Below, in pieces: positions 1 through 5,602 of a DNA stretch of 10,484 nucleotides (within the stretch, counting starts at the first letter, position 1; every line of letters begins with the position of its first letter). Origin of the DNA: Oscillospiraceae bacterium. GTDB taxonomy: Bacteria; Bacillota; Clostridia; Oscillospirales; Ruminococcaceae. The notes under the pieces are model-generated. The model did not search any database and was not told the origin of the DNA. It saw only the letters and a list, made by a program, of their open reading frames with translations. A program made the position numbers and the translations under genes. The DNA lies in the NCBI GenBank assembly GCA_017440425.1, contig JAFSHJ010000238.1, positions 1-10,484 of the forward strand, written 5' to 3'.

Positions 1-48
1 ACAAAGCGGAATTTGCATTTTATCAAATTCATTCTTTGCGTGCAACAA
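1..48 (-). CDS. possible start of a leftward gene running off the window edge
   Basis: A very tentative reading. On the minus strand a GAGGAG motif (59-64) lies 10 bases before a TTG codon (46-48), and the frame stays open for 16 codons to the window edge. A promoter-like pair (TTGTTA at 143-148, 17-base spacer, TATGAT at 120-125) lies about 70 bases upstream. The visible peptide (LLHAKNEFDKMQIPLC) is too short to assign to a family. The plus strand is also open across 1-114, so this could equally be non-coding DNA or the tail of a rightward gene. Confidence 0.15.
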   Translation of the reverse strand, partial: MLHAKNEFDKMQIPLC

Positions 49-160
49 AAGGATATAACTCCTCTATATAAAGAAAATTATACCTATTTTGCAAATATTC
101 AGATTAGTTTGGCATAATTATCATACCACATTTCACCTGAAATAACAAGAGCTTCTGATT

Positions 161-205
161 TTTTATCAAAACAAATGCAGAGATATCAAAAACGATATCT
201 CTGCA
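161..205 (-). terminator. Rho-independent terminator of spo0A
   Basis: A perfect 12-bp inverted repeat (176-187 with 194-205, TGCAGAGATATC and its complement) has a 6-base loop. On the minus strand it is followed by a T-rich run (TTTGTTTTGATAAAA). It begins 17 bases past the spo0A stop codon. The plus-strand side lacks a T-run, so it works leftward only. Confidence 0.88.
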
Positions 206-222
206 CCGTTGGTTTAATAGCT

Positions 223-1044
223 TTATGCGTGTGCATAGCTCATACGCTTCATCTTCATCCTGAGCTTGTCTGCGATCATGGCAATAAACTCGGAATTAGT
301 GGGCTTTCCACGGGAATTATGAATCGTGTAGCCAAAATAGGAGTTGAGAATATCCACGTCTCCTCTGTCCCAGGCGACCTCAATGGCGTGGCGGATGGCA
401 CGCTCCACACGGGATGAGGTGGTTGCGTTCAGCTTTGCCACGGTGGGATAAAGGAGTTTGGTGATGTGGTTTATCATCTCGGGATCGTCTATTGCAAGAA
501 GTATTGATTGGCGCAGATATCCGTAACCCTTTATATGTGCCGGCACTCCGATCTGATGTATTATGTCGGTCACCATCAGTTCGGTATCCGGCGCTTCCTT
601 CTCTGTTCTTTCCATTTCCTTTTCTTCCTCTCTGCTTTGCTGTTTTTTAACTCCGATCATTCTTGCAAGTCTGGATGCCATCACTCCCGCCTCAAACGGC
701 AATGGGAAGCAATAGACAGCTCCGTTTTCCATCAGCTCGGATACCAACCCATCATTCTGCACCATTACAAAGAATTTTGTAGCGATCCTTGCCTCTTTTG
801 CCATACACATCACTTCCACTGCATCTATTCCGCTGAGAAATGCATCGCACAGCACCGCCGATATCTTTTTCTCCTTGATGACCTCAAACAGTTTTTTGCC
901 GTTTTTCGGCAATATGTTCGTCTCTATGTTAAGCTTTCTCAGCCCTTCCGCTACGCTTTGGCTCAACATTACATCATCCGACATCACGATGACCGATGCC
1001 TCCTCTCTTGCTGCGATGTTTTTCTTCATATACTCGTTTTCCAC
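223..1044 (-). CDS. spo0A: Spo0A-family sporulation response regulator with degenerate receiver domain
   Basis: Spo0A is the master DNA-binding regulator of entry into sporulation; phosphorylation of its receiver activates it. From the GTG start at 1044 the product is 273 residues. Residues about 17-131 form a CheY-like receiver. Residues about 132-155 are a charged linker, and about 156-273 are a very well conserved Spo0A C-terminal domain, including the TTSSRVERAIRHAIEVAW helix (208-225) and the KPTNSEFIAM block. In the receiver the acidic pair (D23, D24) and the phospho-acceptor Asp (D67) remain. The conserved Thr/Ser is Val (V95), the conserved Lys before Pro is Leu (L115), and the usual MPxxDG after the Asp has become LSGIDA. 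An in-frame ATG at 1080 was rejected as the start because a consensus -10 abuts it; the GTG has GGAGG eight bases upstream. B. subtilis Spo0A also begins with GTG. It is monocistronic, with its own promoter and terminator. Family identity is near certain; how it is activated is not. Confidence 0.95.
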   Translation of the reverse strand: MENEYMKKNIAAREEASVIVMSDDVMLSQSVAEGLRKLNIETNILPKNGKKLFEVIKEKKISAVLCDAFLSGIDAVEVMCMAKEARIATKFFVMVQNDGLVSELMENGAVYCFPLPFEAGVMASRLARMIGVKKQQSREEEKEMERTEKEAPDTELMVTDIIHQIGVPAHIKGYGYLRQSILLAIDDPEMINHITKLLYPTVAKLNATTSSRVERAIRHAIEVAWDRGDVDILNSYFGYTIHNSRGKPTNSEFIAMIADKLRMKMKRMSYAHA

Positions 1045-1080
1045 TTGCAAGTCCTCCGTTTTCTGTTTTTCTTTATCCAT

Positions 1081-1109
1081 ATTATACCATATTTACCAAA
1101 TTATGGCAA
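1081..1109 (-). promoter_or_regulatory. sigma-A promoter of spo0A (extended -10)
   Basis: On the minus strand TTGCCA (1104-1109) and TATAAT (1081-1086) are separated by 17 bases, with the extended -10 dinucleotide TG one base before TATAAT. The -10 matches consensus fully and the -35 at five of six positions. Transcription should begin near 1074-1075. That gives a leader of about 30 bases to the GTG start at 1044, carrying GGAGG at 1053-1057. Confidence 0.8.
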
Positions 1110-1136
1110 TAACAAATTTTATCTTTTACAGTTAAA

Positions 1137-1265
1137 TTATACACAAAGATGCTGTCGCATAAGTGTGCAAAGTGACTGTAATATTTTGTCGAATTGCGGT
1201 TTTTCGTTTTTTTCTGCTGTTTCTGTCTGTTTTTGACAACATTCCGCAAGACGGTTTTTACACAA
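1137..1265 (-). CDS. possible 42-residue small ORF, Cys-rich, unknown
   Basis: A frame on the minus strand starts with TTG (1263-1265), eight bases after a strong AAAGGAG (1274-1280), and runs 42 codons to TAA at 1137-1139. The peptide is hydrophilic with five cysteines (2, 9, 10, 33, 41) and has no obvious signal peptide or membrane segment. Against it: TTG start, no visible promoter of its own, and a terminator hairpin that ends just upstream of the ribosome binding site. It overlaps both candidate 0A boxes and ends just upstream of the spo0A promoter. I recognise no family. It could be chance. Confidence 0.18.
   Translation of the reverse strand: MCKNRLAECCQKQTETAEKNEKPQFDKILQSLCTLMRQHLCV
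1187..1238. promoter_or_regulatory. two candidate Spo0A-binding (0A) boxes upstream of spo0A
   Basis: TGTCGAA at 1187-1193 (plus strand, in TTTTGTCGAATT) equals the core 0A box TGNCGAA. TGTCAAA at 1232-1238 (minus strand, in GTTGTCAAAAAC) fits the R=A version. Each matches about 10 of 12 positions of the B. subtilis consensus TTTGTCRAANAA. They lie about 78 and 123 bases upstream of the spo0A -35 element. Known Spo0A autoregulation in Bacillus makes the placement sensible. Short motifs occur by chance in AT-rich DNA, so this is inference. Confidence 0.35.
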
Positions 1266-1280
1266 ATTTGCAGCTCCTTT

Positions 1281-1326
1281 CAAAAACAAAACCATCCGAG
1301 CAGCAACCGCCGGATGGTTTATTTTT
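1281..1326 (-). terminator. bidirectional terminator hairpin downstream of pcp
   Basis: A perfect 10-bp stem (AAACCATCCG at 1289-1298 with its complement at 1311-1320) has a 12-base loop. On the minus strand it is followed by TTTGTTTTTG, and on the plus strand by ATTTTTT, so it could stop transcription from either side. The likely client is pcp, which ends about 140 bases upstream on the minus strand. No plus-strand gene is seen to its left. Confidence 0.75.
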
Positions 1327-1348
1327 TGGTGCCTTCAAAACTTAATAC

Positions 1349-1433
1349 CCCCGCCCTCTGCGACAATGTCTCCGGACATTGTCGCGCGCTGTTTGCGCAG
1401 CGTCGTCAGCAAAAGCTGACGAAGAGGGCGGGG
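1349..1433. other. four-way-junction (cloverleaf) inverted-repeat element
   Basis: An 85-base, GC-rich block folds almost completely. The closing stem is 10 bp (1349-1358 with 1424-1433, CCCGCCCTC-type against GAGGGCGGG). It encloses three arms: 1359-1370 with 1375-1386 (12 bp, last pair G-U, plus-strand loop TCCG in a C...G context, a UNCG-type tetraloop), 1387-1391 with 1398-1402 (5 bp, 6-base loop), and 1403-1410 with 1415-1422 (8 bp, loop AAAA). Only A1423 is left unpaired at the junction. It lies in the 3' untranslated stretch of pcp, before the terminator. It could be a dispersed palindromic repeat or MITE-like unit, an RNA-stability element or a small RNA. It is not a tRNA: the arm lengths and loops do not fit. 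The structure is certain; the role is unknown. Confidence 0.7.
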
Positions 1434-1464
1434 TGTTTTCGGTTTCGGTTGCACTGTATTAAAT

Positions 1465-2052
1465 TCAAAGTGCCGTTATTGCGGCAGTAAGCGCCTTTAC
1501 CATATTCTCAATGCTCATTGACGGCGCACCGTTTTTGGCTTGCTCGGGAAGATATGGAATGTGTATAAATCCCACCTTTGTGTTGGTGCCGTCAAAATGT
1601 GCAAGCAGAGAATAGAGCACACAGTTGCAGACATAAGTACCTGCCGTATAGGATGCCGATGCGGGAATTCCGCTGTCGTTTACGGCCTGCACCAATTTCC
1701 TTGCAGGAACGGTGGAAAAATATGCCGCTCTGCCACCCTTGATTATCTCCTCATCGGTGGGCTGCTCTCCCGCATTATCGGGAATGCGTGCGTGCTTCAG
1801 GTTTATGCCCACAAATTCCACCGAGATATCCTTTCTGCCGCCTGCCTGACCGATGCATAAAATCACATCCGGCAACAAATTCGCCGCTGCGGCTTCAACA
1901 GCTTGCGCCGCATCTGCAAAGGTCACGGGCAAAGACAGCTTGGTCAGCTCAAGATCTGCCAGTTTATCAGGCAGCAGCTTCACCGCCTCCCACGAGGGGT
2001 TTATGCTTTCGCCGCCAAAAGGCTCAAAACCGGTTATAAGCAATTTTCTCAT
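1465..2052 (-). CDS. pcp: pyrrolidone-carboxylate peptidase (pyroglutamyl peptidase I)
   Basis: This cytosolic cysteine peptidase of family C15 removes N-terminal pyroglutamate from peptides. The product is 195 residues, close to the usual 200-215. It opens with the family's ITGFEPFGG (6-14), then GQAGGR (68-73). The expected catalytic triad is visible: Glu79 in ISVEF, Cys142 in AGTYVCN, and His164 in FIHIPYLPEQ. The frame is open upstream to a TTG at 2091, but the promoter's -10 element lies at 2075-2080, inside that extension. The ATG at 2050-2052, about 16 bases after the predicted transcript start and preceded by GGGAAGTG, is therefore the start. It is divergent from pdp, and no other gene shares its transcript. 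The protein has no signal peptide. Confidence 0.95.
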   Translation of the reverse strand: MRKLLITGFEPFGGESINPSWEAVKLLPDKLADLELTKLSLPVTFADAAQAVEAAAANLLPDVILCIGQAGGRKDISVEFVGINLKHARIPDNAGEQPTDEEIIKGGRAAYFSTVPARKLVQAVNDSGIPASASYTAGTYVCNCVLYSLLAHFDGTNTKVGFIHIPYLPEQAKNGAPSMSIENMVKALTAAITAL

Positions 2053-2074
2053 TTTGTCACTTCCCATCAGTTTT

Positions 2075-2102
2075 ATTATAGCTTTCCGCAACAGGCTGTC
2101 AA
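2075..2102 (-). promoter_or_regulatory. consensus sigma-A promoter of pcp
   Basis: On the minus strand TTGACA (2097-2102) and TATAAT (2075-2080), both perfect consensus hexamers, are separated by 16 bases. The predicted start of transcription near 2068 gives a very short leader to the ATG at 2052. This decides the pcp start codon. Confidence 0.8.
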
Positions 2103-2124
2103 CACTTTTTTAATTTTATCTGCA

Positions 2125-2153
2125 TTGCATTTAAAACGGCAATCTGCTATACT
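2125..2153 (+). promoter_or_regulatory. probable promoter of pdp (extended -10)
   Basis: TATACT (2148-2153) is preceded by TG at 2145-2146, an extended -10. A weak -35 (TTGCAT, 2125-2130) lies 17 bases upstream. It is back to back with the pcp promoter, with 22 bases between the two -35 elements. The leader to the ATG at 2194 is about 33 bases and holds GGAGG. Confidence 0.6.
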
Positions 2154-2193
2154 TTTTATATGTTCAACATCAAACCGACGGAGGTGCATTTTA

Positions 2194-3495
2194 ATGAGGA
2201 TGTATGATATCATTGCAAAAAAGCGTGACGGCGGCGAGCTCACCTATGATGAGCTTGAGTTTTTTGTCAAAGGCACTCTTGGCGCCGTGCCCGATTATCA
2301 GCTTACTGCGCTGCTGATGGCGATCTGCATAAGAGGCATGACCGAGAGGGAGACCTCCGACCTGACATTGCTGATGGCAAACTCCGGAGACGTGATGGAT
2401 CTCTCCAAAATTGAAGGCGCCACCGTTGACAAGCACAGCACCGGCGGTGTTGGCGACAAAACCACCCTCATTGCGGGACCAATTGCCGCTGCCTGCGGAG
2501 TTAAGGTGGCAAAAATGTCCGGACGTGCTCTCGGACACACCGGCGGCACCATCGATAAGCTGGAATCCATCCCCGGCTTCCGCACCTCCCTTGACAACAG
2601 CGAATTTTTTGATATCGTCAACCGTGTGGGCATCTGTGTGGTGGGACAGACCGCCAACCTCGCCCCTGCCGATAAAAAACTCTATTCCCTCCGGGACGTG
2701 ACCGCCACGGTGGAGAGCATCCCCCTCATTGCATCCAGCGTAATGAGCAAAAAACTGGCCGCAGGCTCAAGCGGCATTCTGTTGGATGTGAAAGTGGGCA
2801 GCGGCGCATTTATGAAGACCCGCGAAGCTGCGGTTGCACTTGCCGAGCAGATGGTCGCCATAGGCAAAACCGCAGGACGCCGCACGGCTGCACTCATCAC
2901 CAACATGGATATTCCCCTTGGCAGAGCTATAGGCAATTCTCTCGAGGTCATTGAAGCGGTGGAAACTCTTTCCGGCAAAGGACCGAAAGATATAACCGAC
3001 CTCTGCCTTGAGCTTGCCGCAAATATGCTCTATCTCTCCCTCCCTGAGCATATTACACTCACCGAATGCCGCAGACGCACCTCCGAAGCTCTTGACAGCG
3101 GTGCCGCTCTTAAAAAACTGGAAGAGATGGCTGCTGCACAGGGCGGAGATATCTCCTGTCTTAAAGATACTTCAAAATTCCCCGCTGCTGCCGAAACAGG
3201 CGAATACACCGCCGCATCCGAAGGCTATATCACCTCCATTGATGCGGAAGGATGCGGAATTGCAGCATCTCTGCTTGGAGCCGGCAGAGAAAAAGCAGGA
3301 GAACCCATCGACCATGCCGCCGGCATAGTTCTGCTTAAAAAGCCGGGTGAATACGTTAAACGCGGGGAACCTCTTGCAATGCTCTATGCCTCCGACCAGA
3401 TCAAACTGGTGCAGGGTCTCGCACGTCTTGACAAGTGCTACAACATCTCCGCAATAAAACCCTCTCTGCCCGAACTCATTATCGCATCCGTTTAA
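2194..3495 (+). CDS. pdp: pyrimidine-nucleoside phosphorylase
   Basis: This enzyme phosphorolyses uridine, deoxyuridine and thymidine to the free base and (deoxy)ribose-1-phosphate, in cytosolic pyrimidine salvage. The product is 433 residues, the usual length for Gram-positive Pdp. The start ATG (2194) has GGAGG nine bases upstream; the frame is open further upstream but without support. Seen in order: the N-terminal helical domain, the phosphate-binding KHSTGGVGDKT (80-90), and the family signature SGRALGHTGGTIDKLE (109-124). Next come LRDVTATVESIPLIASS (166-182) and MSKK (184-187), which carry the base-binding Arg167, Ser182 and Lys186 equivalents. The C-terminal alpha/beta domain closes with DHAAGIVLLKKPGEYVKRGE. 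The broad-specificity Gram-positive type is more likely than DeoA by length and resemblance. It is monocistronic between its own promoter and terminator; no deo-operon partner is adjacent. Confidence 0.97.
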   Translation: MRMYDIIAKKRDGGELTYDELEFFVKGTLGAVPDYQLTALLMAICIRGMTERETSDLTLLMANSGDVMDLSKIEGATVDKHSTGGVGDKTTLIAGPIAAACGVKVAKMSGRALGHTGGTIDKLESIPGFRTSLDNSEFFDIVNRVGICVVGQTANLAPADKKLYSLRDVTATVESIPLIASSVMSKKLAAGSSGILLDVKVGSGAFMKTREAAVALAEQMVAIGKTAGRRTAALITNMDIPLGRAIGNSLEVIEAVETLSGKGPKDITDLCLELAANMLYLSLPEHITLTECRRRTSEALDSGAALKKLEEMAAAQGGDISCLKDTSKFPAAAETGEYTAASEGYITSIDAEGCGIAASLLGAGREKAGEPIDHAAGIVLLKKPGEYVKRGEPLAMLYASDQIKLVQGLARLDKCYNISAIKPSLPELIIASV

Positions 3496-3514
3496 TTAAA
3501 TTTTTCATTTTTCC

Positions 3515-3548
3515 GCCCCTCACTTTTCACTGTGCGGGGCAGTTTTTT
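3515..3548 (+). terminator. terminator of pdp
   Basis: GCCCC (3515-3519) pairs with GGGGC (3536-3540) and CAC (3521-3523) with GTG (3532-3534), with one mismatch between, followed by AG and six Ts (3543-3548). It lies 20 bases after the pdp stop. A second short hairpin (TTTTGCCG 3545-3552 with CGGCAAAA 3559-3566) overlaps its T-run. Confidence 0.8.
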
Positions 3549-3589
3549 GCCGCTTTTCCGGCAAAATGTGGATAATTTTATTATTATTG

Positions 3590-3648
3590 AAAAAACTCAC
3601 AAAAAAGCAAGAATTTTTTTGAAAAAAGATTGAAAAATCCTTGAAAAA
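3590..3648 (+). promoter_or_regulatory. phased A-tracts upstream of the rpsB promoter (predicted curved DNA / UP element)
   Basis: Runs of five to six A occur at 3590-3595, 3601-3606, 3622-3627, 3633-3637 and 3644-3648. Their centres are 11, 21, 10.5 and 11 bases apart, one or two helical turns each; a T-run at 3614-3620 sits in the skipped turn. The last tract ends three bases before the -35 element. In-phase A-tracts bend DNA, and A/T-rich DNA next to a -35 can act as an UP element for RNA polymerase. The spacing is seen directly; the function is inferred. Confidence 0.6.
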
Positions 3649-3651
3649 CAC

Positions 3652-3680
3652 TTGCAATTCGGCGAGTATTGTGTTATAAT
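3652..3680 (+). promoter_or_regulatory. promoter of the rpsB-tsf operon
   Basis: TTGCAA (3652-3657) and TATAAT (3675-3680) are separated by 17 bases, with TG at 3672-3673 giving an extended -10. Transcription should begin near 3687, leaving a leader of about 105 bases before rpsB. Confidence 0.8.
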
Positions 3681-3686
3681 TTTTTG

Positions 3687-3792
3687 GATAAAAAAATCAC
3701 ACGTTTCACAATTGTCAAATCGGGTGGCAGCGTTGCTGTCTGTTTGTCAAGATGCGTGAAACGGAGGTAAACAACCTAAGGAGGAAAAAACC
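3687..3792 (+). promoter_or_regulatory. structured 5' leader of rpsB, candidate autoregulatory RNA
   Basis: The leader can form a long-range stem (CGTTTCAC 3702-3709 with GTGAAACG 3756-3763) enclosing a hairpin (GGCAGC 3726-3731 with GCTGTC 3735-3740, one G-U pair). The motif TTGTCAA occurs twice, at 3712-3718 and 3744-3750, once on each side of the inner hairpin. The outer stem abuts a GGAGG (3763-3767) that has no nearby start codon; the real Shine-Dalgarno AAGGAGG is at 3778-3784. Many ribosomal-protein operons are autoregulated through leaders of this kind, and S2 does so in E. coli. That S2 binds this leader is inference, and I do not recognise it as a named RNA family. Confidence 0.45.
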
Positions 3793-4539
3793 ATGGCAGT
3801 AGTATCAATGAAACAGCTTCTTGAAGCAGGCGTTCATTTCGGACACCAGACAAGAAGATGGAACCCCAAAATGGCTCAGTACATCTTCACTGAGCGTAAC
3901 GGCATCTATATCATCGACCTTCAGAAAACAGTTAAGAAGCTCGAAGATGCTTACATGTTTATCCGCGAAGTATCCGCAGAGGGCAAAGACGTTCTCTTCG
4001 TAGGTACTAAGAAGCAGGCCGCTGACTCCATCCGCGAGGAAGCTGAGCGCGCAGGTGCTCACTATGTTAACGCTCGTTGGCTCGGCGGTATGATGACCAA
4101 CTTCAAGACCATTCGTCGCCGTATCGATCGTCTCGAACAGCTCCGCAGAATGGAAGAGGACGGAACCTTTGAGCTCCTCCCCAAGAAAGAAGTTATCAAG
4201 CTTAAGCTCGAGATCGAACGCCTCGAGAAGTTCCTCGGCGGTATTAAGAATATGAAGCGCGCTCCCGGCGCTCTCTTCGTTGTTGACCCCCGCAAGGAAA
4301 GAATTGCTGTTGTTGAAGCAAAGAAACTCGGTATCCCCGTAGTAGCTATTGTTGACACCAACTGCGATCCTGATGAAGTTGACTATGTAATCCCCGGCAA
4401 CGATGACGCTATCAGAGCAGTTAAGCTCATCGCATCCTCTATGGCTAACGCTATCCTCGAAGGCAGACAGGGCGAACAGACCGCTGACGCTGTTGAGAAG
4501 ATCGAAGCCGACGAAGCTGAAGACGAGATCGCTGAATAA
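3793..4539 (+). CDS. rpsB: 30S ribosomal protein S2 (uS2)
   Basis: A structural protein of the small ribosomal subunit, needed for mRNA recruitment with S1/S21-type factors. The product is 248 residues, a normal length. It starts with the family's MKQLLEAGVHFGHQTRRWNPKM block, then YIFTERNGIYIIDLQKT. A charged coiled-coil hairpin follows (about residues 110-160), and then the second signature with VVDPRKERIAVVEAK, IPVVAIVDTNCDPD and VDYVIPGNDDAIRA. The last 25 residues are an acidic tail. AAGGAGG sits eight bases before the ATG. Codon use is strongly biased (GCT, CTC, GTT, AAG, ATC), more so than in neighbouring genes, as expected for very high expression. It is the first gene of a two-gene operon with tsf, 44 bases downstream. 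Confidence 0.99.
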   Translation: MAVVSMKQLLEAGVHFGHQTRRWNPKMAQYIFTERNGIYIIDLQKTVKKLEDAYMFIREVSAEGKDVLFVGTKKQAADSIREEAERAGAHYVNARWLGGMMTNFKTIRRRIDRLEQLRRMEEDGTFELLPKKEVIKLKLEIERLEKFLGGIKNMKRAPGALFVVDPRKERIAVVEAKKLGIPVVAIVDTNCDPDEVDYVIPGNDDAIRAVKLIASSMANAILEGRQGEQTADAVEKIEADEAEDEIAE

Positions 4540-4583
4540 TTTAAGCCACTCGAAACTCAAAAATCTAATATGGAGGAATAATC

Positions 4584-5498
4584 ATGAATTTTACAGCTAA
4601 AGATGTACAGACTCTGCGCGAGAGAACCGGCGTTGGTATGATGGACTGCAAAAAGGCTCTCACAGAGGCTAACGGTGATATGGATAAGGCTATTGAGGTT
4701 CTTCGTGAGAAGGGTCTCGCAAAGCAGGCTAAAAAGGCCGGCCGCATCGCTTCCGAGGGTATCGTATACGCTCTGGTTGACGAGGCTGCAAAGGCTGCTG
4801 TTATGATCGAAGTTAACGCTGAGACAGACTTCGTTGCTAAGAACGAGAAGTTCGTAAACTTTGCTGCTGACTGCGCAAAGACCGTTCTCGCTAACTCCCC
4901 CGCTGATGTTGACGCTCTTCTCGAGTGCAAGATCGCCGGCACAGACAACACTGTTGCTGATGCTCTCCGCGATATGGTTCTCGTTATCGGCGAAAACATC
5001 AAGATCCGTCGCTTTGTAAAGCACGACGGCATCGCTTGCGATTATATCCACGGCGGCGGCAGAATCGGCGTTCTCGCTTTCTTCGAAACCGACGACGCTA
5101 TCGCTGCAAAGGCTGAGTTCAAGGCTATGGCTAAGGACATCGCTATGCAGGTTGCTGCTTCCCTTCCCCAGTATCTCGACGCTGCTTCCGTTCCCGCTGA
5201 AGTTATCGACAAAGAGAAGGAAATTCTCCTTGCTCAGGCTATGAACGAAGGCAAACCCGCTAACATCGCTGAGAAGATGGTTGCCGGCCGCATTAAGAAG
5301 TTCTATCAGGAAAACTGCCTTGTTGACCAGGCTTTCATCAAGGATCCCGACATGAGCGTTTCCAAGTATGTTGCTGAGACCTGCAAGACCCTCGGCGGCG
5401 ACGTAAAGCTCACCGGCTTTGTACGTTACGAGAGAGGCGAAGGCCTTGAGAAGCGTGAAGACGACTTCGCAAGCGAAGTTGCCAACATGGTTAAATAA
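4584..5498 (+). CDS. tsf: elongation factor Ts
   Basis: The guanine-nucleotide exchange factor that regenerates EF-Tu-GTP during translation, in the cytosol. The product is 304 residues, in the range of bacterial EF-Ts. The N-terminal UBA-like domain carries the signature LRERTGVGMMDCKKAL (11-26). The core begins near residue 55 and contains VNAETDFVAKNEKF (77-90), whose TDFV contacts the EF-Tu magnesium site. GGAGG lies seven bases before the ATG. It shares the biased codon use of rpsB. A terminator follows the stop directly. The pyrH and frr genes often found after tsf in Firmicutes are absent here. Confidence 0.99.
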   Translation: MNFTAKDVQTLRERTGVGMMDCKKALTEANGDMDKAIEVLREKGLAKQAKKAGRIASEGIVYALVDEAAKAAVMIEVNAETDFVAKNEKFVNFAADCAKTVLANSPADVDALLECKIAGTDNTVADALRDMVLVIGENIKIRRFVKHDGIACDYIHGGGRIGVLAFFETDDAIAAKAEFKAMAKDIAMQVAASLPQYLDAASVPAEVIDKEKEILLAQAMNEGKPANIAEKMVAGRIKKFYQENCLVDQAFIKDPDMSVSKYVAETCKTLGGDVKLTGFVRYERGEGLEKREDDFASEVANMVK

Positions 5499-5514
5499 TT
5501 AAGCTTAATGCTTT

Positions 5515-5546
5515 AAACAGCCCGTCTGATGACGGTCTGTTTTTTT
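5515..5546 (+). terminator. terminator of the rpsB-tsf operon
   Basis: AAACAG (5515-5520) pairs with CTGTTT (5537-5542) and CCGTC (5522-5526) with GACGG (5531-5535), with one mismatch and a TGAT loop, followed by a run of Ts to 5546. It begins 16 bases after the tsf stop. Confidence 0.88.
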
Positions 5547-5556
5547 GTGTTTTTTC

Positions 5557-5596
5557 AAAACAAAAACCCCCGAAGTTTTTAACCTTCAGGGGTTTT
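5557..5596 (-). terminator. terminator of the leftward topoisomerase-nrdR cluster (bidirectional)
   Basis: AAAACCCC (5563-5570) pairs with GGGGTTTT (5589-5596) and GAAG (5572-5575) with CTTC (5584-5587), with one mismatch. On the minus strand a T-rich run (TTTTTGTTTT) follows. It lies just past the stop of the ceramidase-like gene and could also back up the tsf terminator. Confidence 0.82.
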
Positions 5597-5602
5597 GGCT
5601 GT

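Noticed and set aside
1..117. Open plus-strand frame at the left edge (38 codons to TAA at 115-117)
   Set aside because: AT-rich, no recognisable peptide, no terminator on the plus side after it. It competes with an equally weak minus-strand reading, and neither can be settled from this window.
508..1236. Long plus-strand open frame across spo0A (242 codons)
   Set aside because: Shadow of spo0A; Cys/His/Phe-rich translation without domain features, and the opposite strand encodes a conserved protein.
1349..1433. tRNA reading of the cloverleaf element
   Set aside because: Closing stem of 10 bp, arms of 12, 5 and 8 bp, tetraloops and no T-loop or D-loop bases; it does not fit a tRNA.
2053..2091. 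Longer N-terminus of pcp from TTG at 2091
   Set aside because: The consensus -10 of its promoter lies inside this stretch, and the conserved protein begins at the ATG at 2050-2052.
1903..2193. Upstream in-frame extension of pdp
   Set aside because: Crosses the pcp gene and both promoters; GGAGG and family length point to ATG 2194.
3752..3802. 16-codon upstream ORF in the rpsB leader ending in TAG over the rpsB start
   Set aside because: Its ATG has no ribosome binding site; the GGAGG nearby lies inside it, not before it.
3805..4560. Long minus-strand open frame across rpsB (251 codons)
   Set aside because: Antisense shadow produced by the strong codon bias of rpsB; the peptide is not like any known family and the sense strand is clearly S2.
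4557..5051. Minus-strand open frames across tsf
   Set aside because: Antisense shadow of EF-Ts, for the same codon-bias reason.
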